Shown here piece after piece: positions 11,753 to 24,800 of a stretch of DNA of 64,000 nt (position 1 is its first letter; each line of letters begins with the position of its first letter). Both the position numbers and the translations under genes were made by a program. Under the pieces are notes generated by a model. It was not told the DNA's origin and ran no database searches. It was given only the letters and a program-made list of their open reading frames with translations. The DNA comes from Mesaphorura yosii. Taxonomy: Eukaryota; Arthropoda; Collembola; Poduromorpha; Tullbergiidae. Where the stretch lies: assembly GCA_009869945.1 (NCBI GenBank), contig WIXG01000056.1, forward strand, positions 1 through 64,000, read 5' to 3'.

Positions 11753-11759
11753 TATAAAT
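11753..11759 (+). promoter_or_regulatory. TATA box of the BSP peptidase gene
   Basis: TATAAAT lies 143 bases upstream of the ATG. An initiator-like ATCACTTC begins about 30 bases downstream (near 11787), a normal TATA-to-start distance. Few other genes here show a TATA box, which suggests tissue- or condition-restricted expression. Confidence 0.5.
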
Positions 11760-11895
11760 TAAGGGCACACGGTACTTGTTGATAATATCACTTCACTTTC
11801 AAATGTCAAGAGATTTGTACCTCTGCGCTCTGCACGAGTCAACAGACTGACAGTCCAGCATCAGTCTGCATTCAGTCAGCAGCTTCATTTCGATC

Positions 11896-12870
11896 ATGAT
11901 TAATTTAATATCACTTTCATATCTTGCGGCTGCGGCCGTGGCGGTTTTGGCCCCTTCCGCCAGGTGCCAAGACCTTCCACCGCTGACTTGGCGCGAACAC
12001 TGGTTCGAGCACAATCAGAATCTCATGCGAGTGTTTCTGGACAACGATGTGGCCATTTACTTCGACTCGGACGTTAACGGAACCATCACCTGGCCGAACA
12101 AGTACATTGGCGATGTGTGGCGGTACACAAAATCGCTTTACGGAGATTTTGGTGACAAGTATCTTTACGCCATTTTTCACGCAAGAAAGGTAACTGGCAT
12201 ATTTAAAGCAAAACACAATTTTAGGGTTGAAGTTTCGTCTTCAAGCCGTGATACTTATTTTTCGCAGTACTCTGGCGGGCATCCGTCCACGTACTTTGAT
12301 GCGAGCCACGACTACAGAAACACCATCGACTGCGGCTCGAATGCAGCCGACGCGTGGATGTCGGGGGCAGGAAATGATTTGGATCTGACAACTCACGAAG
12401 TTGCTCACATTGTCGAAATTGCGTCGAAGGGGGTGCACAACTCACCAGCATTCGGACTGTGGGGAGACAGCAAGTGGGCTGAAATATTCAACTACGACGT
12501 TTATCGGGCACTTGGAAGGACAGCCGACGTCGAGCGATGGTACAACATGATGATAAACGGCCGTGACAACTTCCCGAGGGCAAACACAGCCTGGTTTAAG
12601 GACTGGTTTTACCCAATTTATAACCAGTACGGTGGCAGCGCCGTCCTAAATAACTTCTTTGTCGTGCTGTCGCAAAATTTTCCAAAGAACAGCAGCGGCA
12701 ATGAGTATTCGAGGAACATGAATTGGGGCGAATTTGTACACTTTTGGAGCGGCGCTGCGAGGACAAACCTAAAGACGCTGGCGACCAATGCGTTTGGCTG
12801 GCCAGCCGATTGGGAGACACAATTCAATCAGGCTCGATTAGATTTTCCAAATATTACTTACGGCAATTAA
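11896..12870 (+). CDS. Secreted BSP-family (plant/bacterial basic secretory protein) metallopeptidase
   Basis: Coding exons are 11896-12189 and 12268-12870, giving 298 residues. Residues 1-24 are a signal peptide ending SARC-Q. The domain fits the basic secretory protein family (Pfam PF04450): KYSGGHPSTYFDASHDYRN, then the zinc-type motif HEVAHIVEIASKG (about 141-153), GLWGDSKWAEIFNYDVY, and TAWFKDWFYPIYNQYGG. The intron at 12190-12267 is inferred because removing its 26 codons restores the continuous family motif HARK-YSGGHPS; it has GTAACT and CGCAG ends and no in-frame stop, so the plain ORF runs through it. The family is common in plants, bacteria and fungi and scarce in animals. An AATAAA overlaps the stop codon (12870-12875). 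Likely a secreted hydrolase; substrate unknown. Confidence 0.87.
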   Translation: MINLISLSYLAAAAVAVLAPSARCQDLPPLTWREHWFEHNQNLMRVFLDNDVAIYFDSDVNGTITWPNKYIGDVWRYTKSLYGDFGDKYLYAIFHARKVTGIFKAKHNFRVEVSSSSRDTYFSQYSGGHPSTYFDASHDYRNTIDCGSNAADAWMSGAGNDLDLTTHEVAHIVEIASKGVHNSPAFGLWGDSKWAEIFNYDVYRALGRTADVERWYNMMINGRDNFPRANTAWFKDWFYPIYNQYGGSAVLNNFFVVLSQNFPKNSSGNEYSRNMNWGEFVHFWSGAARTNLKTLATNAFGWPADWETQFNQARLDFPNITYGN

Positions 12871-13048
12871 ATAAAATATTGAATACAAGAATGCAGTAAT
12901 ATAAGATTTATTGACTAGCAGCTCTGGAAATGCAGTTACAAGTTGGAAATGTACCTAAAGCTAAAAGTTTCAACAAGGAAATAAATATTGGCATCATTTT
13001 TGCGCACGGAGTTTCATTTTCATTTTCAAGGCCAGAACAGTTTCAGTT

Positions 13049-15957
13049 TCAATCAATGTCAGACTCAAAGTCAAAGTGGAATTCCTGCGAGTCGCTTCTG
13101 CTGATTCGCTTCAGTTTCTGCTCGTTTGCTGAAGTGCTTGAGTTGTTAACCGAAATTACTGAAATATGAAATACACGTGTAAATTAAAGCATTGGAAGCA
13201 ACGGCTGACATTTAACGTGCTGTGCAGTTCCCCGCTTACCACTAGGAATTGCATGGCCGTAGTTCGTTTTCTTATTCACAAGGAACACGATTCCAGAATG
13301 GACGAAAGATAAGACGAGGCAGCTCAAGGCGACGGTGGCGAACATCATCTGCCCGCCGTACTCTTCGAACAAATACCCACCTAAAATGGCTCCAATGGAC
13401 ACTCCTGCAACATAAATGAAAAATGTCCCTTTGCCCTGGCGTCCTGGGTTAGTTAAAAGGTTCTGTGCGGCGGCATACGGGTCACTTACCAATAATACTA
13501 AACGCAGTAGTGAAGTATTGCTTTACTCTTGGCGTATTCTGACGTCCAGACAAACTCACTGCCACGCTCCCATAATTTATCATGGCCGAAATGAAGATGG
13601 ATTGAATCATGCCTTGAAATAGTTCCAGTGGTGCAAACGACCATGGATGCGTCAGCAAGCAGTACATCGCATGTTGAATTGATGACATGGCCAGAACCAG
13701 AGTAAGACAATTGAAGTAGCCGAATTTCTCCAGAAGCCAGCCTGACAAACACAAAAATCAAGCCACCATTGCACTCGTCTGGGGTCCATTGTCTGTCATT
13801 CAATCAATCGTCTCGCGCAATTCCTTACCCGATACTCTGAAGAAACATATCTCTGCGAGACACCGCGCCGCTACAAGAAGGGCTTGCAGAGTTCTGATCC
13901 AGTCGCTGGCGCCAACGCAGCCGTTTTTCTCGTTCAATTCTTCAACGTACCTGCAAAAGAAGTCTTGCGTTAAAAAAGAAGTACAATATAGCACGAACAG
14001 AACGATTCTAGTTCGTCTCACCAGAGGAGATAGGTCGTATGAATTCCAGAACAAATTCCCAAGATGATACAGTCGATAAAGAAGAGCGCAATTCTCGGAT
14101 CCCGAAAGACACCCAGCGAATCCCTCCACAGCGTTTGATACTTTACAGGTGGTTTAATCTGGCGAGTGTGAGAATAAGAAACACATGAGTTTAATATATG
14201 CCACTCCTTAAGAGCATACCGTTGAAATCTGGATTACCTCTAACTTGAAGGATATCACAAAGTCAAGGGTAAAAATTCCAGCAATTAGGAAGAAACACGG
14301 CGCATAATCTTTGGCGATCTTTGCTTCAGAAACTCGGTCAATGAAATAACCGGAGAAAAGGCACACCAGTCCAAATCCGCCAACTGCCCACAACTTCTGC
14401 AGGCTAAACTTGTCCGGATTATCATCTTCACACAAAATTCGACATCAAATACTAACAATATGAAACTGCAAGAAAATTCCTGTTCTAACTTACAAACTAA
14501 TTGTGAGCAAACGGAGTCGTTCATAGAATTCACGACGCCCAAAGCCACGACGCCAAGTACCGCCACAATGGCATAAAGCCAGAATCTGATTTCCGTGGAC
14601 AAGAGCTCGTGCTCAACGGAGTAAACTTCCAAGTACGAATTCAAGTGAAGGTCAAAAGAATTTCTCGGACAATTTGCAAAACAGTTTTCGAACACCGTGT
14701 CATTTGGAAAGCATGTAAATTTTTCGAATGGTAGCTGGTCTGGTTCAAGTGTGTCTACATTTCTTGTTAGCGTATCATTCTTCACTTCGTCTGTATTTAT
14801 GCGCTGGATCTTCTTGAATGAAATCTTATCGATTGGGAGGAAAAGACACTCATCGACGAATTGCGTCTCTCTGATCTGAAATAAACAATCAAAATATAAC
14901 CATTAATTACATTGCAAGTCGCAATTTCCCGTTTAATTTGACGTTTGTGGAATCCGTACCTTGATCATTATTTCAAAGTACAATGAATACCAAAACTTGC
15001 GCTCTTCCTGTCCAATTGTCATATTTGCGTCGGTTAACCTGCCCAACCTCGCGCAGATCTCAGCTGGTTTGCCCAAGAAATTCGCACAAAAGCGTTCCAA
15101 ATGCTGAAAATCAATTGCTTCGCATGAAATGTAGCATCGCGTGGAGTCATCTCGAACGTTTGGGACCGTTGTGTTTGAGGAAGTTATGCTCAGCTTTCGA
15201 GATGCGCTGTCGTTCTTTTTTTCTGGAATCTCGATAGCGGCTGCGGCTCGTTTAGATTTTGAAGGCGACGAAGAATTTGGTTTCAAACCCGCCGCTGACC
15301 CTGACGAATTGACGCCCAGACGATTCATTAGCGAGTTGTAACGCAAGTGATCGTTCTCGATATACTCTGGAAAGTAATTCTTGGACGAATTCTCGTTGTT
15401 ATTCTCAATCCAGCTTCTTTGCTCAAACGTTGGGCAGACAAGAGGCTCATGGCTGATGCTGTTGTGGCTTTGCCCGGCGTCATTTCCATGATTGGAACTC
15501 GCACTGCACTGTTTTATGTAATTTGACACTGGCCCACACTGAAAGACAACTGGTCGCGTGGCACCCACGTCTGGTTGGGGAAAAATTGTGAAGCTGAGCA
15601 GTGACACAACAACCAAGAACGAGGACACGATAAACCCAGTCTTCTGGTTCGTGAAATGTTTAGCAAATGGTTTAGCCAAGAGGACAAGGAGAGTTGCGAC
15701 TCCGAAGATCAGCCCGATGCTGAATGGAGAGATTCCAAGCTGGCGTCCCAAAACTGGAAGAAAAGGCCATATTGCGCCAACGCCTGGAAAATATGAAAGA
15801 CACGTGAGATTAATAAATGCAAAATCAAATCCAAGGAAGAACTACACTGCAACAACGCGTAATTAACAGTAAAGTTACCTGCACTTTGCAGGAAGTAGTG
15901 CGCTTTCAAAGGTATCAGATTCTTATCAACTTTCCAACGATACTGGTGGCTACTCAT
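13049..15957 (-). CDS. Mfsd6: MFSD6-type major facilitator transporter, copy B, 9 exons
   Basis: Coding exons (minus strand): 15957-15879, 15783-14960, 14875-14494, 14425-14238, 14158-14022, 13950-13829, 13741-13490, 13404-13240, 13158-13049. Phases agree and give 752 residues. The protein parallels copy A: HYFLQSAGVGAIWPFLPVLG at the start, a long Cys-rich and Ser-rich loop after TM2, FSLQKLWAVGGFGLVCLFSG, and a GVSIGAILGGYLFEEYGG helix near the end. The C-terminal tail is acidic (FDFESDID). Three introns present in copy A are absent here, while two shared exons have identical lengths (188 and 137 bases), showing a common origin. It is convergent with the BSP gene, whose poly(A) signal lies about 175 bases away. 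Polytopic membrane protein, substrate unknown. Confidence 0.88.
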
Positions 15958-18854
15958 ACTTGAAGAAATACGAAAAAGATCCGAATCACGCACACATTCT
16001 TCGGTTGACCAAATTGAGACAACTCTTCTATCGCACTCCTTTTCACGCGAGATTCACTTCAGTTTTCAGACTATCACAAGAGATTCTTATTCTGCTTGCA
16101 GGAATCTTGTCTGGAACCGTTGAAATTGGTCGCAATTGTAAAACACTGACGAATATGTAAAATTGTGCTGCAAATTACAAATCAAGTTCAACGTGAGTCA
16201 GAGCAGTCATAAGTCAGTGCACACGAACAATAACGCAAAATGGTATAGTTGAGTTGCGAAAAATAACACAATCAAAAGGTAGCTCAAAGTAAATGGAACG
16301 AAGGTCACACTATATCGAACACATAATTAAAGTTAAAGAATTGTCGGCGGTGCGATGGTGCTCTTGCAACTGCAACTACTAGAACTAGAACTCGAGAACA
16401 GAAGAGCAGGGAATCGGCAGTCATGCAAGTGTAATGAGAATAGCACACCATGCTGCCTAGTGTCTTGTGTCTTCAGGTTCAATTAAGTTAAGGAGGTTTG
16501 GGTTGCATACTTGCCTACCTGTCCATGTTTGCATTTTGCACATTGCGATTCCTTGCCTGCTGGGCTCATATATTCTAGTGCACGGCTCCTTTTAATCTAG
16601 GCAGCAATGGCAATTGATTACTGTGAAGTATGGTGGAGCAGGCAGACTGCCACTGCACGCCAACGTGAATATTTAGTGTCTTGTCCTCTTGTCTTCGAAG
16701 TTGCACGTTAGAATTGTTCGCACTTGGCGTTGTTCTGCTTGTCTCATGGAAAAATATGCAATAGGCTTGCAAATAATTATCTAAAAACAACACACAGGCG
16801 TCACACTTTACGAGTCAGATGGAATCTTACGAATCTTGAGCCGTATCTCAGGACAAACACGGCAATAACAACGTGACTCACTCAATTTTATGGCTGTTGA
16901 CGATTTAGAACTATTTTTATGTTTAATGAATTGGCCACAAACCGCAAGAAATGGCAATTCTCAATTTGCAATGAACACAGAAGGCTTCAGCGATCAAACA
17001 CCGTGCCACAACAACCGACCGACGCATTTGGCAACTGAAAATAAAAATACAGATGCGTAACATCTCTCTTCAAGCCAAGTTCAAATTCACATTGAGCATG
17101 TTAAGAATTTTTATCCCATCTTTGGCATGGAAAAAACCAGTAACCTGGCTTGGGATGAAGATCAAGACGTGACGCGGCGCGGGCTGGGATTGCCTCCGGC
17201 CATCACTTCGAAGAGTGTCTGCAACAATGCCAATGCAGTCGTGCAGCAACTCTGAGTGATAATTACCTGTGAGAACTCGCGTATCGTGTCTTCTTGCAAG
17301 TGTAGTCGTAATGCGGTAATGAGCTGCTGATTATGTAAGACGAACGTCATTCGCGCAGCCATACGCGATGCGAGACGCCTGCCGCTGCCTGGCAATCTGT
17401 TTCCTTACTTCGTAGTTCGTAGAATAAAAGACGATCATCTCTGGCTTTCTTCTTCTTATCAACTGCTTTCATGGGACGATGAGACAAATCGCAACCGAAT
17501 CGAGTCAAGTCACATTCCACGTCCCGTCCCTCCCGTCCAATGAGTCGGATCGTAATGCGGCGCGGGTAAGTCGCAAATACTATCAAACCAACGATGCGAA
17601 TTTATTTGGTGTAAGTATGAATGAATTTGTATATGCAAATTTAGCATTCGTGTGTCGTGTCTTTACTATCTTACGGCGCAGCCTCACCGATAACAGCTCG
17701 GTGCTAGTCCGCTCGCGAGATGTGAAATCTTGAAATCTCCCGAATCTTCCGTGGCCTGATGATGACTCGATTAATTCAATGGCATGCATGACGCTGTTGG
17801 GAGTTCACACGATGAACGAAGAGACTGATTCTAAATTGGCCAATTCTGCATCTGCGAATCAAATTGAGTTTACATTTTTCACGATGGCCAATAATTCGCA
17901 GTATTTCACCGCGATCCGCAGTCACGAACAAAATGATTGCCTATTTGCTGTATTTTGATACCTTGTTTTTAGAATTTGTACGCATACGGTGGCGTGCACA
18001 TTCATTTCAAACGGGCCGAACTTTCTAAACAATAATTTATTTCCTCATCCGCATCCTAACAACATCTCACCCGATCTCGAAACCACGTTCAAGTCTGAGA
18101 TGTGATGCTGATCGAGTGAAAGAGTCAATAGCCTTTCTCACTTTACCCTTCGTTTTGTCTGCCTGCCTGCCTTGCTTTTACGTTTTGGGGTATCTCAACT
18201 CTTGTCTCGTCTTGTAAATGGCATGCTGCTTAACACGAGCTCTTCTGTGATGCACTGCACTGTTGTGCTATTCTACTGTACACAGCGTATTTGGTATTTT
18301 GCAGCGGAATGGAAATACCATACGACGACACAGTCTGCAGACGACGACGTACAGTTACGTGAATAAAATCAGAAATTATGTATTGATGGTTAAATTAAAC
18401 TTAATACTTAATTAATTTAAAGTAGAGTTAATCATTAACGATATTTTACTATGTTTAGTGACGCCGTCGCATTTTATTGACGCTGATAAGTGCAGTGCTG
18501 TTGGAGTTTCTTACAAACGAAGGAATTGCCCGAATTGCCAATTGGTATTGACTATTGAGTCGACCAGATTTTGCAAAAACTGGAAGGCGACGGTGAGTTG
18601 CATATTTTGGAGCTTACCTATTGCGAATCTTGTAAGCGCTGCCAAAATTATTCACATTGGCATGCAGCTTGTTTCTATACAGTCTTTTGTAGATAGCAAA
18701 TACGACCAACGAATTTGTGTTGGAAGCATTGAAGATATGACGTAATTTTCTTTTTCTTAGGCAATTCAAGCAATCCGCATTCATATTGACGTGATCGACG
18801 CGACGGTGTGACTGGACTTTAATCAATTCAATTGATCTATGAAATAGTTTCAAG
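15958..18854. other. Intergenic region between MFSD6-B and UBR3
   Basis: About 2.9 kb between two divergent genes. It must contain both promoters. Short open frames here (for example 17162-17395 and 18458-18745) show no protein-like composition or family motif. No RNA gene is seen. Confidence 0.55.
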
Positions 18855-21800
18855 ATGGATGTTGATGTTTTGATGAAGAAAGATAAGAATGTGGCAGCAG
18901 CGTACATTCACGCTGAATGCTGTCGAACGTCGATACCAGAAACCCTCCATGGAATACTGGATATTTTGCTAAATCCACTGAAAAATATTGATGAATGGGA
19001 TACAATAGTTTGGTGCAAATGGCTAATGGCTGGCGGATGCACGCCCGACGAATTTACCGCAAATGGTAACGTAACCGTATTTTGTATTTTTCCCCTTCAA
19101 TTGAAATTACAGAAGTACATTACCTGTCCTATTTCATTTATAGTTCGAAAATACGACAACGCCACAACTTGCGGCTTAGTTTGGACTGCCAACTTCGTCG
19201 CGTATCGCTGCCGAACTTGTGGCATTTCGCCATGCATGTCCTTGTGCGCAGAGTGCTTCCAAAGGGGAAACCATAAAGGTCACGATTTCAATATGTTTCG
19301 AAGTCAAGCTGGCGGCGCTTGTGATTGCGGGGACACGAACGTTATGAAAGAAGCTGGGTTTTGTTATCTTCATGGGCCACACGCGCATGAGCCGAACCGT
19401 AATCAAGATTGTGGAATTCCGCCTGACCTGCTCAGCGTTGCGATCGCTATGATGCCCAGATTGATACTCCGACTAATTCAGCACATGCGCCAACACAGTA
19501 ATTCATTAAGCGGATTCCTGGGAGCTGTCGATGCCGCGGATAAGTTTATCACAATGTTACATGAAATGAGCAGTATGGGAGCAGCTATGCGACAAGTTAT
19601 GACACATGCACTCACAAACCCACAGGTATAAATTGAGTCAGTTATTCTGAGTGAAGGTTCATTCACTCTTTTAAGTAAATGTGTTTTCTTCTTTGCAGGT
19701 GTATAAAAGTCTGACTGAGATAAGTGAAGACAGCGTCCCTGCAGAATATTTTGAGTTTATGAACAAATCGAAAAGGTCGTATGAAGAAGCGTTGACTTCA
19801 TTACCAAATCCTGAACCTCCAGAAGAGTATAAAGGTAATGAACGTTTAAGATCTGGCGTGGGCTTTAATTAATTAGTGTTCATCAATAAAATATTGGCGC
19901 TTTCAGATATACCATCACTTCAACGGAACTTGGTACACAAGACATTTTTGGAAGAATTCGTGTTTTGGACTGCAAAATTTGAATTCCCTCAGAAAATTGT
20001 CTGTCTCCTACTAAACTTATTACCTGATGCCGACTACAAGGTAGACCAAACTATCTAATCATAAAAGTCAAAGTTTTCTTAATATTTTTTATTAATTTGC
20101 AGGAGGCGTTCACTCGAGCTTTTGTGCTACATTACAGTCGAATATCTCAACTTCTGGTCCAATGTCAGAACCCAGACATGCTATCCAATCGCGTTGTGCA
20201 CGTTTCGGTGCAATTATTCTCTAATGAAAAACTGGCACTCAAGATGACTGAACAAATGAAATTACTCCATGTGATGGTCATCAGTTTAAAGTATATGATG
20301 AGCAAAATCACTATTCCAAGCACATTGTACCAATACACGAACAGCCATCGTGTTGTGGATTGTGGAAACTTAGTCATGAAAGACCACTGTTACTGGCCAC
20401 TTGTGTCAGATCTTAACAACATTTTATCCCACAGACCAGTTGCTTTAAAGTTTTTAGAGGATGATGGCCTGCTGAAAATGTGGTTCAGTTTCTTGTCATT
20501 GTTCCAAGGTATTTTTGTAATTTGTAGTTGACTATATACTATTTGCTAACTGCTCCCTAAAATCTTTTAGGCATGAATGTCAATCATCGTGAAATGAATC
20601 AACATGTGGAGTATGAACCAACGACTTACTACGCTGCATTCTCGGCGGAATTGGAAGCCAGTGCTTCTCCAATGTGGGCGTTGCTCGCACATCTTAAAGA
20701 CTCAAGCACTGCGCACCTGACTAAAAATTTATTACAAAATTGCCGGTTTGAATTACGAAAATGGTTGGACTCAGTCAATGGAAACGTACTGAAGGTTTGT
20801 AAATACAGGCGACATTACAAAGGCAATGGCCAGTGGTACTTACAATTTACAGCATGTCTGTCGTGAATTTTCAGAATGACGACATGCAAGTCTCCTTCCA
20901 CTTTCCACTTCATCGATACTTTTCAGTCTTCCTTTACCAAGGCGTGAGAAATCAGGGTTTGTCACTAAATGAACTTCTGCCACCGGCGGACGAACTTCAG
21001 GCGATGATTCAGCATCCGTTGAGAGTACAAAGCGGATTCTATGAAATCATCAGCGGTTTATGGGTTCGGAACGGACTCCAGATCAAAGGACAGGCTATGA
21101 CGTACATCCAGTGCCACTTCTGCAACTCGATGGTTGACGCAGATCTGTACCTGCTACAAGTGGCGATGATGAATCTGCAGACAGGAGACTTCATTCATAG
21201 CGTACTTGAAAAGTGAGCCCGAATTACATATTGCAGCTTTCTTTCGCTTCCGCTCATGCAACATAAAATTATATTGCAAATTGCAGGTTCCATATTTTGC
21301 CGTCCTTGAGCGTATCAAGCAACGTTAGCAATGCATACTTAGAACCCGACCAAGAAATGCTGATGATGGAAAACTGCTTAGTATTTCTGTCAGCACTATG
21401 CTCCGTTCGAACCTCTATTGGCATGAAGGATGCGGACTTGGTCACAATGGAAATGATTACCCTGCTCTGCATGGGAGACAAAACGCATAGTCAGTTGATG
21501 GAGTTGATGCCGGAGCGCTGCGGAAATAGTTCACAGACGAAGGATTTTGAGTCGGTTCTAGCAAAGGTTTGTATACTGGCTTTGAATTTTAGAGTTATGC
21601 GAAATTAATGCTAAACCGACTATAGGTTGCTGACTATCGAGCTCCAAACTTTGAATCGAGTGGAAACATGCTACAGGGAATGTACGTTCCAAAGGCAGAA
21701 GTCTGGGAGCAGATTTACGATCCAATTTACGTGCTCTTGCGTGCCGTTCATAGAAGAGAATTTCAAACTTCGTTGGATCGATATACTGAACAGTTAGTGT

Positions 21801-24800
21801 CCCATGTTATTCCACTGAATGCATTGATTGCTCTGTACCAAGTTAACACAAATTTTTAATTCAGTGCCAAGCAAGTGGGATCCTTTAGAGGAGCGGGAAC
21901 TTTATGGCCACCTTTCAGGATTCCAGATATGGCCAGTGCTCCATACCAAGACCCGAGGCATTTGCTGTTGTCTCGAGTAATCCAGGGAGTCATCTTCGTA
22001 ATTTTGTACAAAGCTGTCCACACAATGCAGCTTTCAGATCAAATGGTGTCTCTGGCAGTATACCTTCTTGAAATGGCATTGACCGTTTGCGAGCCGAATG
22101 ATAGCGAGGTAAGGTCACGCAAGTCACTGAAGTCACGCGCCTCTCCATTTCTTCCTGATCTTAAATTTTACTGACTCGGAACTGCACTCATTTTCATCTC
22201 CAGGCTGGCATTGTGTCTATTCAAAGAGAAAATTCCACAGGAAGATATGATATGGACTTTACAACTTGGTACAGCACAGACAACTTACTCGCAAATTTAA
22301 AGACAGAAATCGATTCTGTTTTGGTGAAGAATTCAGTCGCTACCTCCGGCCCTTCGGATGGTAAGCACTAAAGCACTTGCTAAGATGCTGACGCGTGTTT
22401 TTGTAATGCGAGATTCATTTGACTGAGATTTGGTGTAATGCAGTTGCAGATATCAGTGTAAATGAAATGGAAGTTGGAAGCTTTGACGAAGTTGAAATGC
22501 TGGAGCCATTTGAAATTGAAATTCAGGGATCTGAGTTAATGGAAAATCCTCTCGCCATTATGCCGCCTGCGTTTGGTATGTGGCATAATTTCTACCCTTT
22601 GCTGGCTGTTTGTAAATTGCCTGAGCGTTGCTTATTTTTGGTGGCTTTCTTTCTTTTACTGAATGTCTGTCATTCAATGAAACGTTTCTGATTAAATGCT
22701 TGTAGAACAAACAGCAGGCCAGGGTACTCAACCGCGACCTGCAGCAGAACCTCTGCAATCAGTAGTAACGAGTGCAATAATTACGGGGGTTGGAGCTATC
22801 GGTGCGCAAATAAATTCCATCTCCGGAAACTTAACTCGACTTTTGTCCAATCAAGGTACTCTTAAACTCATATTACGGATATCCCTCAATTTGTAATGCT
22901 GATGCAGAGTACGCGTAGTTCTTTTAAGTTGCTATCATTTCAATTGCTTCAGTGCGTACAATTACAATAAATTGCATCTTGGCTAGAATCTATTTTTCTA
23001 TGATGAGGCTTATTGTCACAGGACACGCAAGAATGACTCAAGAGGTGGCAGTGGAGGCAATGGCCCACGATGCTTTGAGAGCGGTACGTGAAGCCCGACA
23101 CAACAGAAACATGCAGCTGGTTCTTTCAACTCCCAAGCCGGTCGTACCTGTTCAGAAGATGGAGGTAGAAAGGAGCTTATCGGTAAGAATTCTTGAACGA
23201 CACGTCTTGTTGCCTTCGAATATGACCTCTTAAACATTGCATCATTGTGCACTGATTTCAGAGAGGAGAGTCTGGCTACGCAGTTGAAATTATGCTTGAG
23301 GAATCAATCATCTCGCTTCTGTTGAAACTTCACTCCAAGCTGTCTGCTTCCCCGGATAGTTACGTCCCGTTCTGGCAAACTGAAGACGCGAAAAGATTAA
23401 TCGCAGACGCTAATCGCGGAGTCGAGAATGGGCTTCAGATAATCTTTGACTCAAACGGCGTAGCTTCCTACTCGTATTCTCAGCTGTTTGAAATTTTGCA
23501 TCAAAGCCCGGCAGCAAAGCAGCGAGTGGGAGACGGAACCTTCTTCATAAGCCAAGTTCTTGACCTGATTGGTGTAAAAGATGAATCCTCAAGAAATTAT
23601 ATTCTCAGTACGAAGAGCAAGCTTTGGCCAAAGAATGCAGAAAACGAGGAAGAGTGCAGGCTGCGAGAAGAGCAGGAGTTCGCGCATAAGAAAAGAATGG
23701 CAGCGAAGAGAAGAGAAAGATTAATGAAGGAAATGGCGGAGAAGCAAAAGGCATTCGTCAATGCAAACAAAGATCACACGTTTGAAGACGACGAAAAGTC
23801 GAACGGTGCGAGTCACTCTGAGCAGTTCAGCATGGATGATGATTCAGAACTTAATGATTCTCATTTAACAATTAAACCAATTGAGTACGACTGCGTGATT
23901 TGTAATCAATCAAGCCCAAGCACGGCTAGCAATCCAATCGGTCTCGTTATTCTTCTGCAAGCGTCAAGCGCGTTAGGTCACCGTCGGCGCAAGGGTCAGT
24001 CAGGAATCACTGTGCTAAAGTTTCACTCTGATTTTCTTTTACTGATCTGCAGTTTTTTACTTTCAGGAAGCAAAATGTACAATCTGCCAGTCAGTGACGA
24101 AGAGAAGGAGGAGTCGCAAGCTGTAAAGGATAAAATGAATGATCTGAACGAACAACGGCTGGAAGAATTTCAGACTCTGTTCGGTGACGGGGCGTGGTTG
24201 ATGGCAATTTCTGGAGGCTGGGAAGGAGGAGTGCACGTTCAAACGTGCGGTCATCATCTTCATTACAATTGCTTGAAAGACTACTTGAACAGTTTAAAAA
24301 GTCAGCAAAGGCAGCATAATATTTCCATTGACAGGTTAGATTTAGAATATCCAGATTAAATTGATGAAATACGTCCTATATTTTTATGCTACCATTCTGT
24401 AGAGGAGAGTATTCGTGTCCACTTTGTCGACAACTGGCAAACTCATTTTTACCTTTGTCGCCGGAATTCGGACACCGTATGTCTGCCATCGTGAAGGACC
24501 GCAAAGGAAATGCAGAGCCAGACTACGGCTCTACGAACCCTGAATTGCCTCCTTCTCCAGAAGCTACTATTGCTCTTGAAGTAGTCAAATTGCTTAGGGA
24601 GTATCCTTTTCCGACCGTGCATTGTGCTTTGGTGGATGCAATGACAAGGACCATGGAAGAAATGACGAATGCGACTGCGCTTAGATACAGAAAGGTACGC
24701 GTTGTAATTTTTTAATCATAGTACTGTCCGTCCGTGTCTCTGAAACAGTAATGAATAATTCATGGTAATTTTCTCAACAGATCGGCAGTTCTACCAGTAC

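Larger units (their letters stand above)
10592..11895. other. Divergent promoter region between MFSD6-A and the BSP peptidase
   Basis: About 1.3 kb separate the start codons of the two divergent genes. Apart from the tRNA-like remnant near 10772 and the TATA box at 11753, I see no feature and no convincing coding exon. Confidence 0.6.

Noticed and set aside
13184-13492. Alternative reading of MFSD6-B through the 13405-13489 region as coding
   Set aside because: The intron is 85 bases and the read-through frame differs from the upstream exon frame; splicing restores the MFSD6 helix pattern.
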